Shown here: positions 54,801 through 64,000 of the stretch, piece after piece
Layout of the letters: every line of letters begins with the position of its first letter
Position numbering within the stretch: the stretch's first letter is position 1
NCBI GenBank assembly: GCA_016630905.1
Contig: WBMQ01000012.1
Span: 1 to 64,000, forward strand
Reading direction: 5' to 3'
DNA from: Capillidium heterosporum
Taxonomy: Eukaryota > Entomophthoromycota > Entomophthoromycetes > Entomophthorales > Capillidiaceae
DNA: 64,000 nucleotides
Notes under the pieces: generated by a model
What the model was told of the DNA's origin: nothing
What the model saw: the letters and a program-made list of their open reading frames with translations, nothing else
Databases searched by the model: none
Program-made: the position numbers and the translations under genes

Positions 54801-56690
54801 TTAAAACTGGAATATAACTTTGTAGCATTTGGGAAGCTTGAACTTGAGGACTGTATCCTTAAGATTTCGTAAAGCGTCTTTGGCATCTAAGGCTATGCAG
54901 CAGTTTCTGGAATTCAATTGAGCGATGCTCTCTAATTCAACAATAAGATACTGTGTATTTCTAAAATAGAGATCCAATTGGGGGACTGATGCTAGATGAG
55001 GCTGGTGGAGTGGTGTCAAATACATGGTGGCGTTGAGGTAGGCGTAGATGGTATACATCATAAAGTTGTAAGGTATGGCTTAGACCAAACCCATATAGCT
55101 GGAATCCGATTTCACTTTGTAATAGGCACTATAAAGTTCACATATGTTGCCAGCCGCTTGCAATGTGTAGACCCAGAACTCCTTCTTTTTAAATTTGGAT
55201 GGGCCTGGATTCAATACTAGTTCGGGGTAGTAGAGTAATAGTTTACAGGCATTGGCAACAATTGAAATGAAAGGAATGTGATGGAAGTGCGGTTTAGGAA
55301 TAATCCTATCACTCTTGATATACACAGCCATGCCAGCGTTGGAATTTTTAAGAAAGGGCAGGTAGGGTTCCAGTTGTTGGATAAATTTGCTGAGCTCGGC
55401 TTCCATAAGTTCGAATTCTAAAGTTGAGCACATCTCCGATTGGATGGCCTGTGCGTTGAACTTACTCCTCGATAACAGGCAGTAGTTATAGATGCGCAAG
55501 CATAATATTAACGAATTTTGGTAAAGATCCTTGCTTGAGGAATCTACACCATCAAAAACAACCATACTGCACTTTGCTGACAAGTTTTTTTTAGCCTTTT
55601 TGGTGCCTTGTATGCTGTTGTCGAACTGGTACAGATCTTGGATGTTGAGCAAGCGGGAGTAAGTCGGCGTTGAAAACTCTTTATCGCAGATATGATTAAA
55701 ATCAAGTATATGTTTGATATCTACTAGAGAGGGTCCTGGAGTAACTTGGATGACTGATATGTATAATACTATCAAAGTTTCCCACACCTTCTTCTTTCGT
55801 TTATTCAGAGTAGGATCATTATTAATTACTTGATTCTGTATGTCATTGGTATAGATATCTTGGACATTCAATATCTCGGCCATCTTAAAAGCAGAGCTCA
55901 ACAACGTTCGTGCCTTCAAGTAATCCTGCATGATAATTGCCTCGGTAGCTAAAAAGGATAGACCTATTATATCGTCCAAACTTGAGTTCATATAGGAAAC
56001 TGGTAGCAATTTAAGAGTTCTTTCGTATGTCTCAATTGAATTTAAGCTGGAATCATTGTCTCCACTTACCAATAAGAAGACGTCCATCAAAATGCCTTTG
56101 AGCAACGTTTTCTTTTCATTCTGAATAGCTGCAATCAACTCCTGTCTATTTAACCAAAAGGAACTTGGATCGAGGAAAGTGTGGTAAGAGTATATACCGT
56201 TGTTGATTATACTTGAAATCTTGTACCCACCGTACGTGTACTCATTGAATGGTTTCGAGTTTTTAATTAGGTTTTGGATGGGAAGCTCCCTTAAACCACT
56301 TACATAGTGCTTCACTAAACTTGATATCTGCAATGAATATTCAACGGTACTCGACGAACGGTCGCTAAATGCAATTACGTCTTGGCTGGAACCTGCTCTC
56401 TTGAACCCATCCTTCTTCCTTGACTTCTTGAGCTCCTGCTTCAACCAGATTATATAGTTCATAATCTCCAAAAAGTTGTCTTCACATCGGTTCGTCAAAT
56501 TTCTATCATCATCCACACCAGTAGTAAACTGTAAATTGAAGGTTTGATCGGTATACGCCAAGAGTTTCTCAATCTGGCTTTCTAAAAATTGAGTGCGTAA
56601 TCGCAACTCATCGGCCTTTGATCGCAACTTCTTGCCTCTGAAACTGGGTTTCGGTTTTGAAAATTGTACGCTGTTGACATTTCGCTCCTA
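54801..56690 (-). pseudogene. Fungal transcription factor lacking a visible zinc cluster
   Basis: The main minus-strand frame spans about 56690-55080. It carries a linker and coiled segment (LRLRTQFLESQIEKLL) like that following Zn2Cys6 clusters, then a fungal transcription-factor middle region (residues about 110-480: LDDIIGLSFLATEAIIMQDYLKARTLL, KKKVWETLIVLYISVIQVTPGPS, ELVLNPGPSKF). It stops at TAA 55080, but another frame continues the family C-terminus (PYNFMMYTIYAYLNATMYL, to 54801), so a frameshift splits it. No ATG precedes the frame. AAATAG just upstream could be a splice acceptor for a missing first exon. I found no Cys6 motif up to 57000. Either a broken gene or one needing exons I cannot place. 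Confidence 0.6.
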
Positions 56691-56699
56691 TTTCTTCAA

Positions 56700-57650
56700 G
56701 TATAAAGTCGGATCTCTTATTTATAAAGTTTGGAATTTGATTCCTTTCAAAACTAAGCACCTTAACCGTTTCAGATTAGAAATTAAAGGATTTAATTTAA
56801 GGTGAAAAGCACCACAAGTTTTAGCATGATAATCTCAAATAGATGCACTCCTCTAAAATATGAAAGGATTTTGATGGTCCAGTATGGCATATCATCATAC
56901 TAGATAAGCCGCCATTAACACAATAAAAATTGATGCTCTGGTTCATGTAGTTTTAGAAATATCGATATCAGGACATTTTGGCAACTTATGCCTGTATACG
57001 CTACAGGTATAGGCCATCTAAATTTATTATAAAGAAATCGGTGTTTTTGAAGCTTTTACGGAGAGATCAAAATTCGAGAGGTGAATTGTATGTAGTCCTC
57101 CAAAATTCACACTACCTTAAAATTATGATCACTGCTTTTAAGGTAGTATGGTTTTCTTGGAGAATATTCTAAGTGTCCCCTAAAATTAACTCCAAACCGC
57201 GAGGTTGGAGACTGGTTTATAATAGGTGTTTGTTTTCTCACTAAATTTCATTTCAACTTTTTCACTTTCGAGAATAATTTAGGTTCGAAATCGGTGCAAT
57301 GTAATGCTTTTCATTGGCTATTTTGAGCCAAAGATTGGTGAAGAATGGTGATTCTGTAAAATCGCTAACTTTCTATTCAACTTTTGATGCTGCAGTTTTT
57401 TCAGATAACTTCAGCTAAAATATGGTGTTTTGACAATATCCGTAAGTATATTCTATTATTATACTTCATTTTTAGATTATTTTTAGATACCAATATTAAC
57501 CATAGTATTTTTAGCAACTTTTAAACCAACCAATTAATACAAGATAAACAAAAAGTGCTACTATAACAAAGATTGTAGTACATATAACCTTGATTTCAAG
57601 GTCAGATATCTATATAAATCAACGTATTAAATTTACCAACAAAGCAAACA
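56700..57650. other. Non-coding interval with a hairpin
   Basis: No convincing gene. 57111-57122 (ACTACCTTAAAA) and 57136-57147 are perfect complementary 12-bp arms with a 13-nt loop. Flanks outside also pair partly (CTCCAAAATT... with ...TTTTCTTGGAG), as expected for a small foldback element. Confidence 0.5.
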
Positions 57651-57707
57651 GATGTAGTGTTTAAATTTATATTGTTTCTAATATATATATTTCTATTTTT
57701 GTTTAAA

Positions 57708-60376
57708 ATGCAAGTGTCTTTTAAGGTTTATTTCGCAATAGTAGAAAAGCTTTATAGTGAGGCTGTTAAAATAAAAGGCTTGTGCAATGGCATTAATACT
57801 GAGTCCGATCAAATAGCCGACCTTTACTTAGAATTACCGTCCTTATTTGTCTCAAAGGGAATGGTTCAAGTACTCTCCAATATTATTAAAGGGATCTCAA
57901 ACAACTCCAGCCAACAACTAATTCATGAAAATAATAGCACCTCAGTACAGGCATCACTGCTCGATTCATTAGTATTAGACTCTGATGAGCAGGTTATTAA
58001 TCTTGTAGATGACGAAGATAATTCCAATTTATCTAACATCATCTCCGAAAAGAATAATAATAGAAAGCAAAGCCCCCTTAGTAATACCAATGATGAGTTT
58101 ACTAATAAATGAAACAAATATGACTATCACTTAAGGTGCCTTTTATAACAGCCACGTTTTAAATATTTTATTAGTAAATTTCGGCATAAGTCACAGTTTT
58201 TAAATCTGGAAATTGCAGAGCAGGCAGTTGCACTCTTGAATGCTTCAAATGGATTTAGAGTTAATAAATATAAAGCAAGCCCCAAGGACGGCAAGGTCTA
58301 CATTTACTTTCGATGTGCCAGTCAGGAGAGATACATTGACGTCAAAGAGATTTCCAACAAATAGTTGGAAAATGAAGATCTCCCAGGTACTTCCCATCAC
58401 AAGAAGCACGGATGTAAAGTTAGGTTTACCCTAATTGTTGACAGGGATGTTAACGAAGGAGCTGGTTATAAAACAGTTACTGTATCCAAGTCTAATTTTG
58501 AGTATAATCATAACCCACTTAAATCCAATGAAGACCTGAAGATTTCGGCTGTTGAAATATCCAAGATGATTGAAAGCTATTACAATGGTTGCACTTCTGG
58601 GGAAGCAGTTAAAGTTGTTTCACATAACTATAATCTTTTCCTTAAGAATTCTAATCTAATCCATAGTGTTTGCTATAAAAATAGGATAAAGATGGGTTTA
58701 ATTCCAAAGCTTACTGAAATTCAGCAGCTATACAAGATCTTGGAGGATGAAAGCTACTATATTCGCATGATCTACCAAACTTTAGATGCTGAGACACAGG
58801 GGTTGCAGGCAGTTATTTGGGCCAACTCTGAGCAAATCCAATTAGCCAAGTCTGGTATCACTGATGTCCTTTCTGTCGATTGCACCTACAATATATTAGC
58901 TTCAAATTTTGCAATATTCAATGTAGTAATTGTGAATAAAAATTGTAGAATGCTACCTATTCGCCACTTGGTACTTGCATGCGAAAACAAGACGGAATAC
59001 ATCAACACTTTCAAGCTTATCAATGATTTTTAACTGAGTGTAACTCTACGATTAGCGTTAAAACGATTTTTTCGGATTCAGACGATCAACTTGCCATTGG
59101 TATACAAACAGTATTTCCAAAAGCTACCCATTTACTATGCATATGGCACAATTTTAACAACCTTACGACCTTTATTAAAGATTTGAAGGAATCTGATCGA
59201 GCTAAATTAGCCAGAACGTTGATAAATGACGAAGAAGCCAAGGCCGATTCTAGCAATGACAAAAAGAAAATTGATGCAGCAACCAAAGTGCAAACCAACA
59301 CTGCAAAACTACACACCTACCTTCATAATCTCCTTTATACTCTCACTGAAGACAAATATAGACACCTCAAGAAGCAGTTTGAAAACGCCCTTAAGAATGA
59401 TGCTACTAAAAAAATTCCATACGTATTCTTTAGATGAAGAGCAGTTTGCTGTCTGCTATACCAAAAAGTTCTTTACCCATTCTTGGAACTCCTCCTCTGC
59501 CTCTGAATCAACGAATGCTTCATTGAAATTGTTCCTAGATCGCAAAAAGTTACAACAGAAGCTTACCATTGCAGAGCTTATTAAGGTCACCGATGAGTAC
59601 TTCGATACAAAGAAGATTCAACACCTCCGCCTTGATTCCCTTAGTATTAAAAATGGAGTTAATCTTTTGCCCATTAAATTTCTAAAAGAAATAGACTGCA
59701 AGCTCTCCAAAACGATTCTAGTTAAGCTTCAAGGTAAATTTTGCTTATTTAGCTTGATTAACATCTAAAGTTAAACTTCGCCATGCTCGCATTGGATTGA
59801 GTTTTATACCACCCAATAGCTGTTGACACTTTCATAGTTACCGAGAAGAGTGATTCATCCAAGAATGCAACTGTTACTTTGTATGCTAGTGATAAAACTT
59901 TCTGCCATTGCTACTTTCCTTCTCAGAATGGTTTGCTTTGTGAGCATATAATGGCAGTCCGGTATTTCCTCGATTCGAAAGCTTCGTTGGTAGTGGAACA
60001 AGATGTTGATGATCGTTGGAAAGAAAGTTTCAATGCAAACTCTGTTGAAACAGTTGTTGACAACTACCTTGCACCCTTGATCGAAACCTTCAACTCCTGC
60101 TCCAGCAACAACAAGCCCTTTTATGCTTCCACCCTTCTTCTTGACCTTGAACGCCATATCACCACTATGCAAGGACTTGATCAACAATTTACTGGTAAAA
60201 CCGCCGAGCCCTTTACCAAGCCTCGTGAGAGAACTTCCGACAAGATATTTAAACGAATTAGTTCTGAATTTGAAATAACTGCCAAGTATAATGCAGATCT
60301 CATCAAATTTTGTGAGAATTGCAAAGGTACTGGCCATACTTCTTCAGCTTGCCCTAAGAAGCAAAAGAAAGTCTAG
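57708..60376 (+). pseudogene. Second MULE / FAR1-like transposase with SWIM and CCHC fingers
   Basis: ATG 57708 (MQVSFKVYFAIVEKLY). The same frame continues past TGA 58110 and TAA 58146 into a FAR1-like domain (GFRVNKYKASPKDGKVYIYF, RCASQERYIDV). After TAG 58353 come HHKKHGCKVRFTLIVDRDVN, SVDCTYNILASNFAIFNVVI (catalytic Asp) and, after a one-base shift near 59035, TIFSDSDDQLAIGIQ and HLLCIWHNF. Further shifts occur near 59420 and 59780. A 37-nt interval (59734-59770, GTAAAT...AAAG) could be an intron. The end has a SWIM finger (CHCYFPSQNGLLCEHIM) and a CCHC knuckle (CENCKGTGHTSSAC). Unlike the MULE at 21032, it has the extra knuckle. Decayed but well recognisable. Confidence 0.85.
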
Positions 60377-60659
60377 CTTTAATATTTATAAAGATATAAT
60401 AAAATTTGTATTGTATCTTAGTAAAAGTGTAGTTTTTTTACTGAAAATATACTCATTATAATACAACACTACCTTTATTTTTAAATGTAGCTTATAGTTG
60501 GCTATTATTAAATTAAAATAAACAAATAGATGATAAAGTTTGAATATGTCAACTCGAATTAAAATACCTTATGTAATAATGTGGACTGTAGTTTGTATTG
60601 TGTTATTAATAGGGAAACGGTTGGAGATTAGTAGTGTTAGGCAGGGTAACAATGATGGG
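60377..60659. other. Transposase 3' flank
   Basis: AT-rich, with no gene. It ends in ATGGG, which is not a TSD partner of the LTR that follows. Confidence 0.5.
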
Positions 60660-61702
60660 TGTAAGGTCCAGGGAAGTATCGCTGGATCCAGTCAATTATG
60701 GCATCATATTGGGAACTCATGACGTGGTAGGTCAGGAAAACGGAACTAAGGCCCACTACTGCATTGGTGACAAAGGCTTGAATTCTCCGGAGAGCAGGCC
60801 GGACAGTCAGGTGAAGGAGGTACAACATAAGGAGTGCCCATACAATGGTAGTCAAGTCCCAGTTCCAGGAGGGAACTAAAGAGACGGGTTGGGACTGGGA
60901 AGTGGAGTGGTGCTAAACTAAAGGGGGCCGGCTAGGTGGTGGTTGTGCAACCACCGGTGCCACAGTGTTAGGGTCAAAAGTAGGGGTTGGTTGATAGGTC
61001 AACGTTGGTTCAAAGGGATAGACAGTATTAGTAACATTAATTGCCCAAAGAAGATGAGATCCGAGGGTAGCGAGGATCGTCAAAAGGTAGTAGGAGGCTG
61101 GAAGGACGGGGAGACTAGACCACATAGTATGACTATGCTGAAAGTAAAAGTACGGGTAAAGGATAAGTTTATTTAGGGACAAAGGACGGGATCAGGCTGC
61201 TGGGAACAGCTATGGCTAGGGACAGGGGGTGAGTAACAGCTATTTAGAAAATAGCGAGGTGGAACGTTGTCAAGATGCTGGCTTTTGGTAGTCACCAAGG
61301 GGTTTAAATATCCCTTTGGCATCTTGGTTGTAGTGATGCTAGCGGGATTGGGTTCCCCTTCGGCAATCCACTACTCTATAGATTAATTGAGTGTTTACCA
61401 AGTTTATCCAAAAGAGCCAGTAATACTGTCAACTACTACTGATGTGTTTTCTATTGTTGGAAGGTGTGGATCAGCTAATATGCTACTAATCGTTGGAGTT
61501 CCCAGGCTATGGTCAAATCTAAGAAAATAATAATGATAATCGAAATAATTGATATGTGAGGTGGATTCGTAACTAAGATAGTTATGAATTGGAGAACAAA
61601 AAAAAGAATTTGAAAACTAGTAAGTAGAAAGAGGAAGGGAATCTAAGAAAGGAATAGGTCTATGACCTAATAATCGGGATTGTGACAACCAGGGTTGTTA
61701 CA
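60660..61702 (-). mobile_element. LTR family B', copy 2 of duplicated segment
   Basis: 1043 bp. Identical layout to 13421-14348 but with an additional 115 bp at 61406-61520 that aligns with other B LTRs. Left flank ATGGG, right flank GGATA. The TSD is complete only in copy 1. Leader frame from 61125 with the same TAG (60913) as copy 1. Confidence 0.93.
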
Positions 61703-62216
61703 GGATAGGCGAAAACTAACTTTGATATTTTAAAAACCCCTTAAAGTGGTGGTGGCAGCAGGGAATGGAATCTTCATCGACCTGATGAAGGTATAAATTT
61801 CTAATTCTGGCGTATCTATAATTAAGTATATGATAACGGCAAGATGCTGTCTTAAGATTGCATGCATCTTTATTTTTGTATTTTTCAGATCCACCACAGT
61901 TGTAATGAATCAAATCAGCTATTAAAATATACAATAAAATCGAACTCAAATTAAAAGCCACTATAAACTCCTTTAAAGCTTTATTTGAGCTTAATAAAGT
62001 AACATTTGTTACTTTCTATCAAACTTTCAATTTTAGAAGAGAACAGGAAGCTTATTATACTATTTAGAATATATAGTTCATTTAACTATCCTCGCAAACC
62101 CTTGCAGCTAGTTTACTGAAGATGTAGTGATCTTTTCAGTTTTCATATAGTACAGATATCTGATCAAGTGTTTTTTACCCTTACAGCCAACGGTAGAGTA
62201 TAGTTAAATAAAGCTA
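61703..62216. other. Unique spacer, copy 2
   Basis: Near-identical to 14349-14862, including the unassigned 81-codon minus-strand frame (61961-61716). Confidence 0.6.
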
Positions 62217-62871
62217 TGTCAACTTAGCTCTTCAGCTGAGTTGTAGAGTAATCATCAATTTATATTATTTTTATAGTTAGCTTACATTTATACTACGTCC
62301 CGACAATGTGCTTCAGGTTATAAACTTTATCTCTCACCGAAGACTTACTTTAATTACCAGATGACCAGTTCTACCATACTAATCAGCTGTACGAATCATT
62401 GGATCTGAACTTCAAGGGTGGACTACTGCGACCAAAACACATGTCTACCCCCTTGCAGAAGAAATATCCACTTACATATCGGTAAGTTATGACTATCCCC
62501 AAAGCTATGATATATATATCGTACCTTTTATACAGGAAGAAGAGGCCGGTTTTTCAGAGGATTAAGGAATTGGAGAACACAGAGGATTTTGGTATTTCGT
62601 GGTTTGAGGTCTTTAAGGTTCTAAGATCGTATATTGAGTTGGATTAGTTTTATTAAACGTCAAAAGGTTCTTAGCCAGTGGTTTTTCAGGGATTGAGAAT
62701 TTTTAGTACTTTCATTGATTGTAGAGGATTCAACCGTGTCTATATTAGTCAGCCCACAACACTATACATATATCACGTCCCATGCCGAAGGACTCATCAA
62801 GTTCGGCCGAACCCAATCAACTGGAAGTCCTAGCCAGTGGTCAGACACTCAGCAAGGGCGACCAGCCAACA
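62217..62871 (+). mobile_element. Solo LTR, family A (655 bp), copy 2 of duplicated segment
   Basis: Perfect 5-bp TSD AGCTA (62212-62216 and 62872-62876), so this is the original insertion locus of this LTR. U5 frame MPKDSSSSAEPNQLEV-like and open. No gene is seen from 62877 to 63721 apart from the repeat at 63255. Confidence 0.94.
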
Positions 62872-63254
62872 AGCTATATTTCAGTTAGCATATAATACCT
62901 TTCCGCAACTATTACCATACATTTGCCTGTATATGTATGTTTGTAGCATTGAATTTCTTATTAGAAGTGAGAGCTACAAAGTCTTCCAAGTCTAAGTATT
63001 ACCTATATGAACGATTTCTAACTATTTTGGTTTTGGATATTTGCTAAAACGACTTGAAATATCATATAAATCTGAAATTCAAACTTGAATTCATACACTT
63101 ATGAATTATATATCATAACACTCATAAGTCTAAAGGCATGTACCTGCATTTTTCTTAATAGCAAGGTGCAGTATTTACTTGTATCTGTATATCTGGATAA
63201 ATGTTTACGGTGTAAGCAAAAAATTTGCAAATACATGGTATCTATTTTTAAAAG

Positions 63255-63361
63255 GCTTATATTATTTATTCTGCTTTCGCTATGACGAATCTTCCCATTT
63301 AGGTCTAATCTTATAAGTTATTCTCAAAAAGACGTTTTTATACAGGCAATAATGAACAATC
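63255..63361. repeat. Dispersed 105-bp repeat, second copy
   Basis: Same order of blocks as 49634-49740 in the same orientation, with scattered transitions. Confidence 0.6.
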
Positions 63362-63721
63362 ATGCTTTTTTGAAAAGCATGGGAGATGTTTTCAAACATT
63401 GTTAGATTTGAGAAGCAACCTATGTTTTTTGATTTTTCAAAGAAAATGAGGTGTCTGTAAAAATAATGCAAAGTAAATTAAACTTGAATGCCTATACACC
63501 TTTAATCTAGCATTAAAGTTAAAGTGCCCCTTCACAGCAGCAAGAGTTCAAATAAAAAATACTGACGGAGCTCCATATCCGATAGCCATTTTGGGGTGCA
63601 AGAAACTAACTATAATCCTATATAATATCAATGGCAGAGTAGGCATGTATTATAAATACTTCCAAGAGTACAGTATCTGTCGAATAAACTTATTGATACA
63701 GCGAATAAATAATAGTACTCT

Positions 63722-64000
63722 ATGTCCATGTCTGCTCAAATTTTATCGCCTCAACAGTCTTGGAATCCCCAAGTCAATATTAGTAAAGGTTTGACGGACT
63801 TGCAAGATTTAAACGATTTAGTAAAATGCAGGATTCGCGATTTACCAATGCTCCCATCTCCATCACGCTATCTTAATAGCTGTTCGAGAACCGAAGCCGC
63901 TGCTGCACTATATCAACCACACGTTCCTTTGAAGGAGGAATTTCCTTATGAGGTAATTCCTGCTTTCAATAAACCGTTACTATTTCCCCCAATAAGTCTA
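63722..64000 (+). CDS. New gene, N-terminus only (runs off the window)
   Basis: ATG at 63722 opens 93 codons with no stop to the last base: MSMSAQILSPQQSWNPQVNI, then KGLTDLQDLNDLVKCRIRDL, PMLPSPSRYLNSC and EEFPYEVIPAFNKPLLFPPI. A second ATG lies two codons in. The composition is Gln/Pro/Ser rich and soluble-looking, with no recognised domain. A GAGGTAATTC near 63950 could be a splice donor, so the last part may be intronic. Its base composition is less AT-rich than the flanks, in favour of a real gene. I do not know the function. Confidence 0.55.
   Translation, partial: MSMSAQILSPQQSWNPQVNISKGLTDLQDLNDLVKCRIRDLPMLPSPSRYLNSCSRTEAAAALYQPHVPLKEEFPYEVIPAFNKPLLFPPISL

Noticed and set aside
1-64000. 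tRNA, rRNA or CRISPR
   Set aside because: I found no T-loop/anticodon layout, no conserved rRNA blocks and no regularly spaced direct repeats with unique spacers.

Overview
The window looks like AT-rich nuclear DNA of a filamentous fungus. It carries an intact fungal Zn2Cys6 regulator, an Opy2-like membrane anchor, an F-box protein, a 7TM receptor remnant and a YDJ1-type DnaJ pseudogene with a very short (41-nt) intron. An early-diverging, transposon-rich lineage such as Entomophthorales/Conidiobolus would fit, but that is a guess from gene content and base composition. I see no rRNA, tRNA or CRISPR.

Most of the sequence is mobile DNA. Five LTR families recur, named here by their termini in sense orientation: A (TGTCAACTTAG...CAGCCAACA), B and its relative B' (TGTAACAACC...GGACCTTACA), C (TGTAACGAAACC...CCCTACA) and D (TGTAAGGAAATC...TTTCCCAACA). 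Many are solo LTRs with perfect 5-bp target-site duplications (TSDs). Positions 1-7607 are a nest: a decayed minus-strand Ty3/gypsy-type element with a D-family 5' LTR, hit by A, A(long), B', B and C insertions. Positions 8511-10550 are a second copy of its LTR D-gag-LTR A segment. A segment bounded by LTR B' and LTR A occurs twice (13421-15517 and 60660-62871). DNA transposons are a Harbinger-like element with about 0.8-kb inverted repeats (15951-19094), two MULE/FAR1-like transposases (21032-23434, 57708-60376) and two Tc1/mariner-like remnants (34318-37028).

Cellular genes sit between repeats: 7TM receptor remnant (26503-27482, minus), PH-domain protein (28746-29693), YDJ1-like pseudogene (30153-31283, minus), Opy2-like protein (33091-34125), F-box protein (43416-44915), a decayed and an intact copy of one Zn2Cys6 regulator in inverted orientation (46518-48333 plus; 50052-51887 minus), a second regulator with no visible zinc cluster (54801-56627, minus), and a new gene running off the right edge (63722-64000).

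The most unusual signal is that LTR families B, B', C and D each carry, in U5, a hydrophobic reading frame that runs out through the LTR end. In the best D copy it is continuous with Gag, giving a Gag with an N-terminal multi-helix membrane leader. Family C and D leaders resemble each other as proteins, and so do B and B', although their LTR termini differ. A second theme is that most in-frame stops in the transposons are CAG/CAA to TAG/TAA or TGG to TGA/TAG, a C-to-T/G-to-A decay resembling repeat-induced point mutation.
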